Notes under the pieces: generated by a model
What the model was told of the DNA's origin: nothing
Databases searched by the model: none
Seen by the model: only the letters and a program-made list of their open reading frames with translations
Position numbers and translations under genes: made by a program
NCBI GenBank assembly: GCA_916048115.1
Contig: CAJZGQ010000055.1
Span: 1 to 7,786 of the forward strand
DNA from: an uncultured Streptococcus sp.
Lineage (GTDB): Bacteria > Bacillota > Bacilli > Lactobacillales > Streptococcaceae
Length of the DNA stretch: 7,786 bases
Direction: 5' to 3'
Shown: positions 1 through 7,786 of the stretch, piece by piece
Layout: each line of letters starts with the position of its first letter
Position numbering within the stretch: position 1 is the stretch's first letter

Positions 1-38
1 CAACCACTGCGTCTTGCTCGACAATCCAAAAATAATTG

Positions 39-70
39 AGAGGCTAGGACTTTTGTCCCAGCCTCTTTTT
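39..70 (+). terminator. Rho-independent terminator, possibly bidirectional, 3' of luxS
   Basis: The arms AGAGGCT (39-45) and AGCCTCT (60-66), and GGAC (47-50) and GTCC (55-58), pair around a TTTT loop with one internal A/C mismatch (46/59). On the plus strand a T-run (66-70) follows directly, so the element can end transcription of an unseen rightward gene to the left. Read on the minus strand, the same stem lies 9 bases after the luxS stop codon and is followed by a looser T-rich tail (complement of 29-38), so it probably also ends luxS. Position between convergent transcripts fits a shared terminator. Confidence 0.75.
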
Positions 71-74
71 CGTA

Positions 75-557
75 TTAAACAAGATGACGTTCAAACGGAT
101 CGTCCGAAATTCCTTGGTCTAGAATCAGGCGACACCATTCTTTGGCTGAGAAGAGGCTGTGATCCTTGTAATTTCCACAAGACTCAATAGTTGTGCCTGG
201 GACATCCTCCCAAGTGCTGACAGATGCAATTTCTTCTAAAGAATCTTTGATTACTTTAGCAATTTCCGTACTCGAATGTTGTCCCCACATGATCATATGA
301 AAACCGGTGCGACATCCAAAAGGGGAACAATCAATCATACCATCGATTCGTTTGCGAATGAGCATCGCAAGAAGGTGCTCGATCGTGTGGAGCCCTGCCG
401 TTGGAATCGCATTTTCATTGGGCTGCACTAGGCGAATATCAAAGTTAGAGATGATGTCTCCTTTGGGTCCAGTTTCTTCCCCAATCAAGCGTACATAGGG
501 AGCCTTCACAGCTGTGTGGTCCAATTCAAAACTTTCAACAATTACTTCTTTTGTCAT
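75..557 (-). CDS. luxS: S-ribosylhomocysteine lyase LuxS (AI-2 synthase)
   Basis: LuxS is a cytoplasmic homodimeric metalloenzyme of the activated methyl cycle. It cleaves S-ribosylhomocysteine to homocysteine and DPD, the precursor of the AI-2 signal. With the start at 557 the protein is 160 residues, the usual streptococcal length. The metal site HTIEH is at residues 57-61, giving ligands His57 and His61 and the conserved Glu60. The catalytic Cys82 lies in FGCRTGF, and the third metal ligand Cys127 in ESCGNY. An in-frame TTG at 563 would add two residues but sits only one or two bases after the SD. The ATG at 557 has AAGGA at a 7-base spacing, so I chose it. The gene is transcribed alone, divergently from rny, with its own extended -10 promoter. 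All key residues are intact. Family assignment is certain; the AI-2 signalling role in this strain is inferred. Confidence 0.98.
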   Translation of the reverse strand: MTKEVIVESFELDHTAVKAPYVRLIGEETGPKGDIISNFDIRLVQPNENAIPTAGLHTIEHLLAMLIRKRIDGMIDCSPFGCRTGFHMIMWGQHSSTEIAKVIKDSLEEIASVSTWEDVPGTTIESCGNYKDHSLFSAKEWCRLILDQGISDDPFERHLV

Positions 558-564
558 ACTCAAA

Positions 565-569
565 TCCTT
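565..569 (-). promoter_or_regulatory. luxS ribosome binding site, decides the start
   Basis: Reading on the minus strand, AAGGA (complement of 565-569) is followed by TTTGAGT and then ATG at 557. The 7-base spacing is optimal for that ATG. The upstream in-frame TTG at 563 would have almost no spacing, so it is unlikely to be used. Confidence 0.75.
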
Positions 570-583
570 CTTTGTTTTTCTTG

Positions 584-612
584 ATTATAGCATAAAAAAG
601 CAGATTCAACAA
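584..612 (-). promoter_or_regulatory. luxS promoter (sigma-A type, extended -10)
   Basis: On the minus strand a perfect TATAAT (complement of 584-589) is preceded by TGC, giving a full TGn extended -10. A weak -35, TTGTTG (complement of 607-612), lies exactly 17 bases upstream. Transcription should start near 577, leaving a leader of about 20 bases that holds just the SD. No riboswitch or S-box structure fits in so short a leader. This is prediction by eye; no start site is mapped. Confidence 0.75.
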
Positions 613-713
613 AGTCGAAATAAATGAATATCTCACAGATGTTCCATGAAAGAAAAGACGATAAAAGGACAAGCATTAAGCAAAAATATAAAAGGTTTTC
701 CTGTTTTTTTAGA

Positions 714-742
714 TTGTTAATTTTACTAATTTATGGTAAAAT
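714..742 (+). promoter_or_regulatory. rny promoter (extended -10)
   Basis: TTGTTA (714-719) and TAAAAT (737-742) are separated by 17 bases, and TGG (734-736) precedes the -10 as a TGn extension. Transcription should begin near 749, giving a leader of about 40 AT-rich bases before the ATG at 791. It lies about 100 bases from the divergent luxS -35, so the two promoters do not overlap. Confidence 0.7.
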
Positions 743-790
743 GTAAAAGAATTTTTAATTCAACTAATTAAATAGATTTGGGGTAAAAGC

Positions 791-2398
791 ATGAATTTTG
801 TTATTACAGGTGTTTTTGCCGCGGTCATTGGTTTAGTCATTGGATATGTGGGAACTGCTCTTAAAATGAAAGCTTCAAAAGAAGCTGCGGAACTCACCCT
901 TTTGAATGCTGAACAAGAAGCAACGAATTTACGTGGACAGGCTGAACGCGAAGCCGATTTGATTTTAAAAGAGGCGAAGCATGAGTCAAGTTCACTTAAA
1001 AAAGAAGCACTTTTGGAGGCAAAGGAAGAAGCCAGAAAATATCGTGAAGAGGTCGATGCTGAGTTTAAGTCAGAACGACAAGAATTGAAGCAATTAGAAA
1101 GCCGTTTGGCAGAACGTGCTAGCAATCTTGATCGCAAAGACGACATTTTAACAAGCAAAGAACAGTCTCTTGAACACAAAGAGCAAAGTCTTACAGATAG
1201 AACTAAACACATTGATGCGCGTGAACAACAGCTGGAAGAGCTTGAACACAAGAAAGTAGAAGAACTGGAACGTGTCGCTGCTCTAAGTCAAGGAGAAGCG
1301 CGTGACATTATTTTGAGTCAGACGGAAGAGCAACTTTCAAAAGAAATTGCCTCACGGATTCGTGATGCTGAATTGGAAGTGAAAGAACGTTCTGATAAAA
1401 TCGCAAAAGACATTCTCGTGCAAGCTATGCAGCGAATGGCGGGTGATTTTGTTGCTGAGCAAACAAACTCAACCGTTCATTTGCCGGACGATAGTATGAA
1501 AGGTCGGATTATCGGTCGTGAAGGTCGCAATATTCGTACCTTTGAGAGTTTGACAGGTGTCGATGTGATTATTGATGATACACCTGAAGTGGTGACCTTG
1601 TCAGGGTTTGATCCGATTCGTCGTGAAATCGCCCGTATGACAATGGAGAGCCTCCTCAAAGATGGTCGGATCCATCCAGCCCGCATCGAAGAGCTGGTTG
1701 AGAAGAACCGCCAGGAAATTGACAACCGGATTCGTGAATACGGTGAGGCGGCTGCCTATGAAATTGGTGCGCCAAACCTCCATCCAGATTTGATGAAAAT
1801 CATGGGACGGTTGCAATTCCGTACTTCTTATGGTCAAAACGTTTTGCGTCACTCCATTGAAGTTGCCAAACTTTCTGGTATTATTGCTAGCGAGTTGGGT
1901 GAAAATGCTACCTTGGCACGACGTGCAGGATTCTTACATGATATCGGTAAAGCGATTGACCGTGAAGTGGAAGGAAGTCACGTTGAGATTGGGACAGAAT
2001 TGGCACGGAAGTACAAGGAACACCCAGTGGTGGTCAATACCATTGCCAGTCACCATGGTGACGTGGAACCAGAAAGTGTCATCGCAGTCATTGTCGCTGC
2101 AGCAGATGCCTTGAGTGCAGCTCGGCCTGGAGCACGAAGTGAGTCACTTGAAAGCTACATCAAACGCTTGCAAGATCTTGAAGAAATTGCAAATAGTTTT
2201 GAAGGAGTTAAGACAAGTTTCGCCCTTCAAGCGGGTCGTGAAATCCGTATTATGGTTAGCCCTGAGGCAATTAAGGATGATAAAGTGACGATCTTGGCTC
2301 ATGATATTCGTGAGAAGATCGAGTCCAATCTTGAATATCCTGGAAACATTAAGGTTACCGTTATTCGAGAATTGCGTGCAGTCGATTACGCAAAATAA
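791..2398 (+). CDS. rny: Ribonuclease Y (membrane-anchored endoribonuclease)
   Basis: RNase Y (formerly YmdA or CvfA) is an endoribonuclease that starts mRNA decay and processing at the inner face of the membrane in Firmicutes. The 535-residue protein has the full architecture. A single N-terminal membrane helix spans roughly residues 3-24 and has little outside it. A long Glu/Lys/Arg-rich coiled coil covers about 30-210. A KH RNA-binding domain follows, with the [10 protein letters not shown] loop from residue 238. The HD phosphohydrolase-type catalytic domain has His354, the His383-Asp384 pair in LHDIGK, His421-His422 and Asp439. Length matches streptococcal orthologues (B. subtilis about 520). 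The ATG at 791 has a modest SD, GGGG at 780-783, at 7-base spacing. It has its own promoter and a strong terminator, so it appears monocistronic. In Gram-positive pathogens it affects virulence gene expression; that role is not readable here. Confidence 0.98.
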   Translation: MNFVITGVFAAVIGLVIGYVGTALKMKASKEAAELTLLNAEQEATNLRGQAEREADLILKEAKHESSSLKKEALLEAKEEARKYREEVDAEFKSERQELKQLESRLAERASNLDRKDDILTSKEQSLEHKEQSLTDRTKHIDAREQQLEELEHKKVEELERVAALSQGEARDIILSQTEEQLSKEIASRIRDAELEVKERSDKIAKDILVQAMQRMAGDFVAEQTNSTVHLPDDSMKGRIIGREGRNIRTFESLTGVDVIIDDTPEVVTLSGFDPIRREIARMTMESLLKDGRIHPARIEELVEKNRQEIDNRIREYGEAAAYEIGAPNLHPDLMKIMGRLQFRTSYGQNVLRHSIEVAKLSGIIASELGENATLARRAGFLHDIGKAIDREVEGSHVEIGTELARKYKEHPVVVNTIASHHGDVEPESVIAVIVAAADALSAARPGARSESLESYIKRLQDLEEIANSFEGVKTSFALQAGREIRIMVSPEAIKDDKVTILAHDIREKIESNLEYPGNIKVTVIRELRAVDYAK

Positions 2399-2400
2399 AC

Positions 2401-2433
2401 AAAAAGCTTGAGATCTAGCATCTCAAGCTTTTT
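2401..2433 (+). terminator. Strong Rho-independent terminator after rny
   Basis: A perfect 14-bp inverted repeat pairs 2401-2414 with 2420-2433 around the loop CTAGC. The outer pairs are A/T, so the 3' arm ends in TTTTT and the 5' arm begins with AAAAA. This makes it an intrinsic terminator that is structurally symmetric. It starts two bases after the rny stop codon and isolates rny from the gmk operon. Confidence 0.92.
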
Positions 2434-2448
2434 GAATGAAAAAATCAG

Positions 2449-2477
2449 TTGAAAATTAGGCCGATTTTTGTTACACT
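2449..2477 (+). promoter_or_regulatory. gmk-rpoZ promoter (extended -10)
   Basis: TTGAAA (2449-2454) and TACACT (2472-2477) are spaced by 17 bases, with TGT (2469-2471) just before the -10 as a TGn extension. The predicted start is near 2484, about 20 bases before the gmk ATG. Its position just after the rny terminator supports a new transcription unit here. Confidence 0.7.
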
Positions 2478-2483
2478 AGATAG

Positions 2484-3137
<654 letters not shown>

Positions 3138-3162
3138 ATAATTAGAAATTAGGTATAGGAAT

Positions 3163-3477
3163 ATGATGTTAAAACCTTCTATTGATACATTGCTTGACAA
3201 AGTACCATCAAAATATTCATTGGTCATTCTTGAGGCAAAAAGGGCCCACGAATTGGAAAGTGGTGCAGTACCAACTCAAGAATTCCAATCAGTTAAATCA
3301 ACATTACAAGCGCTTGAAGAAATCGAGTCTGGAAACGTAGTTGTTCACCCGGATCCAGAAGCAAAACGTGAAGCGCTTCGTCGTCGGATTGAAGCAGAGC
3401 GGATTCGCAAAGAAGAAGAAGAGCGTAAAATTAAGGAACAAATTGCCAAAGAAAAAGAAGATGGTGAAAAAATTTAA
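3163..3477 (+). CDS. rpoZ: DNA-directed RNA polymerase omega subunit
   Basis: Omega is the small core RNA polymerase subunit that wraps the C-terminus of beta-prime and aids assembly. The N-terminal half carries the conserved fold: [14 protein letters not shown] (about residues 5-18), then LEAKRAHEL, and the helix [12 protein letters not shown]. The remaining third (from about residue 70) is a highly charged Arg/Glu/Lys helix. That makes the 104-residue protein longer than B. subtilis omega (67), as is usual in streptococci. Two ATG codons stand in tandem (3163, 3166). AGGA at 3157-3160 is 2 bases from the first and 5 from the second, so the second may be the real start (103 residues). It is co-transcribed with gmk. 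A hairpin with a T-tract begins within its stop codon. Confidence 0.96.
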   Translation: MMLKPSIDTLLDKVPSKYSLVILEAKRAHELESGAVPTQEFQSVKSTLQALEEIESGNVVVHPDPEAKREALRRRIEAERIRKEEEERKIKEQIAKEKEDGEKI

Positions 3478-3504
3478 GGTTGGGGCTTCTCAATCTTATT
3501 TTTT
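3476..3504 (+). terminator. Candidate Rho-independent terminator or attenuator after rpoZ
   Basis: AAGGTTGGG (3476-3484) can pair with CTCAATCTT (3489-3497) over a GCTT loop: nine pairs, two of them G-U. The run ATTTTTT (3498-3504) follows. The stem uses the last two bases of the rpoZ stop codon, so a terminating ribosome would interfere with it. It is weaker than the rny terminator and may allow partial read-through into priA. Confidence 0.55.
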
Positions 3505-3531
3505 GCTATTTAAAGGGTTCCGTGATAAAGT
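3503..3531 (+). promoter_or_regulatory. Candidate priA promoter (extended -10)
   Basis: TTGCTA (3503-3508) and TAAAGT (3526-3531) are 17 bases apart, and TGA (3523-3525) supplies a TGn extension. Each hexamer matches consensus at four of six positions. The start would be near 3538, leaving about 27 bases before the GTG at 3565. The -35 shares its first two bases with the T-tract of the preceding hairpin. This is the weakest of the four promoters by sequence. Confidence 0.5.
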
Positions 3532-3552
3532 AAAGCTCATATGATAGAGGCT

Positions 3553-3558
3553 GGAGGT
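3553..3558 (+). promoter_or_regulatory. priA ribosome binding site, decides the start
   Basis: GGAGGT is a near-perfect SD, placed 6 bases before the in-frame GTG at 3565. The upstream in-frame ATG at 3541 has no SD before it, and translation from there would run through this SD. The site therefore argues for the GTG start. Confidence 0.85.
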
Positions 3559-3564
3559 GAAAAA

Positions 3565-5949
3565 GTGATAGCAAAAGTCATCGTAGATGTCCCATTGATG
3601 CAGACAGATAAACCCTATTCTTATCAGATTCCATCAGAATTTGAGGATATGGTGGAGGCAGGTATGCGAGTTCATGTCCCCTTTGGTAAAGGGAATCGCC
3701 TCATTCAAGGGATTGTGGTAGATGTTTTAGAAGAGGCAGACACAAGCGAGGAATTAAAAGCGATTGTGGAGGTCTTAGATTACACTCCGGTCTTAAATCA
3801 AGAGCAGTTCTGGTTGGCAGATCAATTACGAAAAAGTGTTTTTTCTTATAAGATTACGATTTTAAAAACCATGCTTCCTTCTCTCCTCAATTCGAGTTAT
3901 GATAAGATTTTGTATCCTCAACCTTCTTTAGATCCCACTCTCAAAGTGAAACTTTTTGGTGAAAAAAATGAAGTTTCTTTTTCTTCTCTAGATGCATCCG
4001 ATCAAGCCCAAGTGATGCGGTTAGTCAGAAAAGGAGATTTAGTACTTGAATACAAGGCCAAGGATAAGAAACAAATTAAAACAGAAAAATGGTATCGCGT
4101 TAACCAGGAAGGATTAAAAGAACTTCAACCATCAGCGAGAGCTAAAAAAAGGCTAGCATTGAAAGAGCGCCTGTTACTAGAGCAAGGGGAGCAACCCTTA
4201 GCAGGATTGTATCAGGATTTTTCACGAGAAGTAGTGGCTTATTTTATTGATCAGGGTGCTTTAGAAATAACAGAACGAGAAGTGAATCGGGCGGCTGCAT
4301 ATTATGAAGGCAAAGAACAGACCCAGGCTCTGCTTTTAAATTCAGAGCAAGCAAAAGCTGTCGAAACAGTAGTTTCTCAAATTGGGAAAACATCAAAGCC
4401 TTTTTTATTAGAAGGTGTGACTGGAAGTGGGAAAACAGAAGTTTATCTGCAGATTATTCAAGAAGTTCTAAATAAGGGGAAAGCGGCTATTATGTTGGTT
4501 CCTGAGATTTCCCTGACGCCACAGATGACGGATCGTTTTATCTCGCGTTTTGGCCAGGAAGTAGCTATTCTGCACTCGGGCTTATCAAATGGTGAGAAGT
4601 ATGATCAATGGCGAAAAGTTGAACGTGGGGAGGCCAAGGTAGTCGTTGGAGCACGCTCAGCCATCTTTGCTCCTTTAAAAAACATCGGAGCCATCATCAT
4701 TGATGAGGAGCATGAGGCTTCCTACAAACAAGATAGTAACCCACGCTACCACGCAAGGGAGGTCGCAGTCCTAAGGGCTCAGTACAATCAAGCAGTCTTG
4801 CTTCTTGGATCTGCTACACCAAGTTTAGAATCACGGGCTCGTGCAACAAAAGGGGTTTATGAATTAATTCGTCTAACCCAGCGGGCCAATCCGGCAGCCA
4901 AAATTCCAGAAGTTAAAGTCGTTGATTTCCGTGATTATATTGGCCAAAATGAAGCTGGTAACTTCACTCCGGTTCTAGTGGAAGCTATTGCTGATCGCTT
5001 GCAGAAAAAAGAGCAGGTTGTCTTGATGTTGAACCGCCGTGGTTATTCCAGTTTTGTCATGTGTCGCGAGTGTGGAACTGTAGATACTTGTCCCAATTGT
5101 GACATCTCTTTGACCCTCCACATGGATACTAAAACCATGAACTGTCATTATTGTGGCTATAGTAAAGCGATTCCTCGACACTGTCCAAATTGCCAAAGTC
5201 CTTCCATTCGTTATTACGGGACAGGAACACAAAAAGCTTATGATGAATTACAAGAGATCTTTCCTGAAGCTAAAATTCTGCGAATGGATGTGGATACCAC
5301 TCGAAAAAAGGGGAGCCACGCAGCGATATTAGATGCTTTTGGGAATGGAGAAGCGGATATTTTGTTAGGGACGCAAATGATTGCGAAGGGATTGGATTTT
5401 CCAAATGTGACGTTAGTGGGTGTCTTGAATGCGGATACTTCTTTAAATTTACCGGATTATCGATCCTCTGAGAGAACCTTTCAACTCTTGACTCAGGTGG
5501 CAGGAAGGGCCGGACGAGCAGAGAAAGAAGGAGAGGTTATCATTCAAAGCTACAACCCCAATCATTATGCGATTCGATTTGCCAAAAACCAAGATTATGA
5601 AGGTTTTTTTGCCTATGAAATGCAGATTCGCCGGCAGTTAGGCTATACACCTTATTACTTCACAGTTGGGTTAACCCTATCCCATAAGAGTGAGGAAATG
5701 GTGATGGAGAAGTCACATCAGGTCATGGAAATTCTCCGATCTGGCTTATCTGATCAGGTCCAAATCTTAGGACCAACACCTAAACCAATTGCACGCACAC
5801 ATAATTTGTATCATTATCAAATCATTGTCAAATATCGTTTTGAAGAAGGCATGACACAGGTCTTGAACCAAATCTTAGAATTTACGCAAGAAAGAGGCAA
5901 CCAAGATCTACGTGTCAGTATTGATAATGAACCTCAAAGTTTCATGTAA
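3565..5949 (+). CDS. priA: Primosomal protein N' (replication restart helicase PriA)
   Basis: PriA is a superfamily 2 3'-to-5' DNA helicase that recognises stalled forks and D-loops and reloads the replicative helicase. From the GTG at 3565 the protein is 794 residues. The N-terminal 3'-DNA-binding domain begins [10 protein letters not shown]. The helicase core has Walker A GVTGSGKT (284-291), the DEEH box (380-383), motif III GSATPS and motif [10 protein letters not shown] (644-651). Inserted in the core is the zinc module with eight cysteines in four pairs: 500/503, 509/512, 527/530 and 540/543, enough for two zinc ions. Nothing is truncated. A longer reading from the ATG at 3541 would add eight residues, but only the GTG has an SD. 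fmt follows after 11 bases, so the two are surely co-transcribed. A candidate promoter lies in the spacer after rpoZ. Confidence 0.97.
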   Translation: MIAKVIVDVPLMQTDKPYSYQIPSEFEDMVEAGMRVHVPFGKGNRLIQGIVVDVLEEADTSEELKAIVEVLDYTPVLNQEQFWLADQLRKSVFSYKITILKTMLPSLLNSSYDKILYPQPSLDPTLKVKLFGEKNEVSFSSLDASDQAQVMRLVRKGDLVLEYKAKDKKQIKTEKWYRVNQEGLKELQPSARAKKRLALKERLLLEQGEQPLAGLYQDFSREVVAYFIDQGALEITEREVNRAAAYYEGKEQTQALLLNSEQAKAVETVVSQIGKTSKPFLLEGVTGSGKTEVYLQIIQEVLNKGKAAIMLVPEISLTPQMTDRFISRFGQEVAILHSGLSNGEKYDQWRKVERGEAKVVVGARSAIFAPLKNIGAIIIDEEHEASYKQDSNPRYHAREVAVLRAQYNQAVLLLGSATPSLESRARATKGVYELIRLTQRANPAAKIPEVKVVDFRDYIGQNEAGNFTPVLVEAIADRLQKKEQVVLMLNRRGYSSFVMCRECGTVDTCPNCDISLTLHMDTKTMNCHYCGYSKAIPRHCPNCQSPSIRYYGTGTQKAYDELQEIFPEAKILRMDVDTTRKKGSHAAILDAFGNGEADILLGTQMIAKGLDFPNVTLVGVLNADTSLNLPDYRSSERTFQLLTQVAGRAGRAEKEGEVIIQSYNPNHYAIRFAKNQDYEGFFAYEMQIRRQLGYTPYYFTVGLTLSHKSEEMVMEKSHQVMEILRSGLSDQVQILGPTPKPIARTHNLYHYQIIVKYRFEEGMTQVLNQILEFTQERGNQDLRVSIDNEPQSFM

Positions 5950-5960
5950 GGAAGAAAGAA

Positions 5961-6896
5961 ATGACAAAATTAATTTTTATGGGAACGCCTGATTTTTCAG
6001 CGACTGTTTTAAAGGGATTGTTAGCAGATTCGCGCTATGAAATTCTGGCGGTTGTGACCCAACCAGACCGTAAAGTAGGCCGCAAAAAAGAGATTCGAAT
6101 GACCCCGGTGAAGCAGGTAGCTTTGGACCATCAACTACCGGTTCTTCAGCCAGAGAAATTATCGGGTAGTCCAGAAATGGAAACGCTCTTATCACTAGAT
6201 GCAGATGGAATTGTGACCGCTGCTTTTGGACAATTTTTACCGACAAAATTGTTGGAGAACTTCCAATTTGCGGTGAATGTTCACGCGTCTTTGTTGCCTA
6301 AATATAGAGGTGGGGCTCCCATTCACTATGCCCTGATCAATGGTGATGAAGAAGCAGGCGTTACGATTATGGAAATGGTCAAGGAAATGGATGCCGGAGA
6401 CATGATTGCAGCTCGTTCTCTCCCAATTTTAGATGAGGACAATGTGGGAACTTTGTTTGAAAAATTGGCTGTCCTTGGACGTGACTTACTCCTAGATACT
6501 TTGCCAGCTTACCTGGTAGGGGAGATCAAGACAAGTCCACAAGATCCAAGTTTGGTCACATTTTCACCGAATATTTTACCGGAAGAAGAGGTTTTGGACT
6601 GGACCAAAACCAATCGCCAAGTCTTTAATCAGATCCGAGGGATGAATCCTTGGCCGGTCGCTCATACGTTATTAAATGGGCAACGCTTTAAAGTTTATGA
6701 AGCAGAGCTATGCGAAGGAAATGGAAATCCAGGAGAAGTGATTGCTTTGACCAAAAAAGAGTTGCTGGTCGCTGCAGGAGAAGGCGCATTGTCCCTCAAA
6801 GTTGTGCAGCCGGCAGGAAAACCAAAAATGTCCATCACAGACTTTTTGAATGGCGCTGGCCGTCAATTGAAAGTAGGAGATCACTTTGGAAATTAA
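5961..6896 (+). CDS. fmt: Methionyl-tRNA formyltransferase
   Basis: Fmt transfers a formyl group from 10-formyl-tetrahydrofolate to Met-tRNA(fMet), making the initiator tRNA for bacterial translation. The protein has 311 residues, typical length. The N-terminal Rossmann-like catalytic domain starts with [10 protein letters not shown]. The catalytic residues Asn106, His108 and Asp144 are present, matching the E. coli numbering I recall, with the signature [12 protein letters not shown] (110-121) directly after. The C-terminal tRNA-binding barrel begins near residue 205 and includes RGMNPWPVA. The ATG has AAGGA (5948-5952) at 8-base spacing; this SD overlaps the priA stop codon, so translation is closely linked to priA. 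The last codons contain the SD of rsmB. In B. subtilis def (peptide deformylase) lies just upstream of fmt; here it does not. Confidence 0.98.
   Translation: MTKLIFMGTPDFSATVLKGLLADSRYEILAVVTQPDRKVGRKKEIRMTPVKQVALDHQLPVLQPEKLSGSPEMETLLSLDADGIVTAAFGQFLPTKLLENFQFAVNVHASLLPKYRGGAPIHYALINGDEEAGVTIMEMVKEMDAGDMIAARSLPILDEDNVGTLFEKLAVLGRDLLLDTLPAYLVGEIKTSPQDPSLVTFSPNILPEEEVLDWTKTNRQVFNQIRGMNPWPVAHTLLNGQRFKVYEAELCEGNGNPGEVIALTKKELLVAAGEGALSLKVVQPAGKPKMSITDFLNGAGRQLKVGDHFGN
6875..6879 (+). promoter_or_regulatory. rsmB ribosome binding site inside fmt
   Basis: AGGAG lies within the last codons of fmt and is 6 bases from the in-frame TTG at 6886. The alternative ATG at 6901 is 21 bases from it and has no other SD. 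This favours a TTG start that overlaps the fmt stop. Confidence 0.75.
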
Positions 6897-7786
6897 ACAA
6901 ATGAATGCGCGTGAACAGATCGTTCGAGTGTTAGAAGAGGTTTTTGAACAGGGAGCTTATTCTAATATTGCACTAAATCAAGCGCTAGAACACTCTCAAC
7001 TTTCAGATAAAGATAGAAGCTTTGTTACGGAAGTTGTATACGGTACTGTAGCACGGAAGATAACACTCGAGTGGTATCTCGCCCACGTAATTGAAGACCG
7101 GACGAAATTGGATCCTTGGCTCTATTATCTTTTGATGATGAGTTTGTATCAACTTGTTTATTTAGACCGCATTCCCGATCATGCCATCGTCAATGAAGCT
7201 GTTCGGATAGCAAAACGTCGAAAAGAAGGCAGTGAGAAGTTTGTCAATGCTATTCTTAGAAAGCTCCTCCGCGAGGGGCTACCAGCTATTGATACGATCA
7301 AGCGAAAGAACAAACGTTATTCGGTAGAGTATTCCCTACCTGTATGGTTGGTCAAAGCATTGATCGAAGAATACGGTGAGGAACGTGCTTGCGCTATTTT
7401 TAAGAGTCTCTATCAGCGTAATAAATCCAGTATTCGTGTGATTGATCTAGACGAAAAAGAAGAGTTGGCTCAGCTACTCGAAGCAACCTCCTCTCTACTT
7501 GCTCCGTCCGCTCTCGTGAAAGAACAGGGACATTTTGCAGCGCATTCCTTGTTCAAAGAAGGGCGCATTACTATTCAAGACGAGTCCAGTCAGTTGGTGG
7601 CACCAGCTTTGGATTTGCAAGGAGATGAGTGGGTTTTAGATGCCTGTGCGGCGCCAGGTGGAAAGACGACTCACCTGGCTTCTTATCTTACAACTGGAAA
7701 AGTCACAGCCTTGGATCTCTATGACCATAAGCTCAAATTGATTCAAGAAAATGCTAATCGGCTCCATGTTGCGGACAAAATTTTGA
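6886..7786 (+). CDS. rsmB: 16S rRNA (cytosine-967-C5)-methyltransferase, 3' end cut by window
   Basis: RsmB (Sun) uses S-adenosylmethionine to methylate C967 of 16S rRNA. The frame stays open from 6886 to the window end: 300 codons, compared with roughly 440 in the family as I recall it, so about a third is missing. The N-terminal NusB-like RNA-binding domain covers about residues 5-145, including [22 protein letters not shown] and [11 protein letters not shown]. The linker contains SLPVWLV and [11 protein letters not shown]. The methyltransferase domain shows the SAM-binding motif [10 protein letters not shown] (252-261) and then ALDLYDHKL. The two catalytic-loop cysteine motifs (PC and TCS) should lie beyond the edge and are not seen. 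I chose TTG 6886 over ATG 6901 because AGGAG lies 6 bases before it. It overlaps fmt by 11 bases, which suggests translational coupling. A PP2C phosphatase and a PASTA kinase normally come next in streptococci. Confidence 0.95.
   Translation, partial: MEIKQMNAREQIVRVLEEVFEQGAYSNIALNQALEHSQLSDKDRSFVTEVVYGTVARKITLEWYLAHVIEDRTKLDPWLYYLLMMSLYQLVYLDRIPDHAIVNEAVRIAKRRKEGSEKFVNAILRKLLREGLPAIDTIKRKNKRYSVEYSLPVWLVKALIEEYGEERACAIFKSLYQRNKSSIRVIDLDEKEELAQLLEATSSLLAPSALVKEQGHFAAHSLFKEGRITIQDESSQLVAPALDLQGDEWVLDACAAPGGKTTHLASYLTTGKVTALDLYDHKLKLIQENANRLHVADKIL

Noticed and set aside
1..39. Possible 3' ends of a rightward gene (stops at 33-35 and 37-39 in two frames)
   Set aside because: Only 10 to 12 codons are visible and none is recognisable. 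The plus-strand terminator fits such a gene, but the frame cannot be decided.
689..710. Small hairpin plus T-run before the rny promoter
   Set aside because: The stem is only about three firm pairs (AGG/CCT) with a bulge above it, too weak for a terminator, and no rightward gene precedes it.
624..746. 40-codon frame in the luxS-rny spacer, basic then hydrophobic, possibly a small membrane peptide
   Set aside because: No SD precedes its ATG, it runs through the rny -35 and -10 elements, and no promoter fits it. Ribosome profiling could reopen it.
760..1251. 163-codon antisense frame opposite the 5' part of rny
   Set aside because: It is the mirror of the coiled-coil codons, giving a Ser/Arg/Cys-rich product with no recognisable domain. 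The start has no SD, and the sense strand is an unambiguous RNase Y.
1531..1538. Reverse complement of the streptococcal ComX box (TACGAATA)
   Set aside because: It lies inside the conserved KH-domain codons of rny and points antisense with no gene start nearby, so chance is the better explanation.
3341..3544. 67-codon plus-strand frame overlapping the end of rpoZ and the spacer
   Set aside because: It is a shifted reading of the charged rpoZ tail that runs on into the spacer; no SD and no family resemblance.
4975..5232. 85-codon antisense frame opposite the priA zinc module
   Set aside because: The sense strand encodes eight correctly spaced cysteines of PriA; the antisense product shows no domain and has no start signals.

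Overview
This window looks like the core chromosome of a low-GC Gram-positive coccus, almost certainly a Streptococcus. The evidence is the moderate AT bias, purine-rich Shine-Dalgarno (SD) sites, extended -10 promoters, and proteins that read as streptococcal: a 160-residue LuxS, a 535-residue RNase Y, an omega subunit with a long charged tail, and a PriA-Fmt-RsmB gene string. I cannot fix the species without a search. A viridans (mitis/sanguinis/parasanguinis-like) or S. suis-like background would fit.

Layout from left to right. A hairpin terminator with a T-tract sits at 39-70. luxS (75-557, minus) makes S-ribosylhomocysteine lyase. A 233-bp divergent spacer carries one promoter for luxS and one for rny. 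rny (791-2398, plus) encodes membrane-anchored RNase Y and ends in a perfect 14-bp terminator stem. A new promoter follows and drives gmk (2505-3137, guanylate kinase) and rpoZ (about 3163-3477, RNA polymerase omega). A smaller hairpin with a T-tract overlaps the rpoZ stop codon and abuts a further candidate promoter for priA (3565-5949). priA is followed after 11 bases by fmt (5961-6896, Met-tRNA formyltransferase). The start of rsmB (6886 to the window end, 16S rRNA m5C967 methyltransferase) overlaps the end of fmt. rsmB is cut off by the window edge.

The genes are housekeeping: methyl-cycle detoxification and AI-2 production, mRNA turnover, GMP phosphorylation, RNA polymerase assembly, replication restart, translation initiation and ribosome modification. 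The gmk-rpoZ-priA-fmt-rsmB order matches the firmicute cluster that in Bacillus subtilis also holds coaBC and def, both absent here. In streptococci a PP2C phosphatase and a PASTA kinase gene normally follow rsmB, just beyond this window.

I found no mobile element, CRISPR array, tRNA, rRNA, riboswitch or unknown protein system. The observations worth a second look are start-codon corrections (luxS, priA, rsmB, possibly rpoZ), a terminator-promoter overlap between rpoZ and priA, a uniform 17-base-spacer extended -10 architecture at four promoters, and a possibly dispersed repeat at the left edge.
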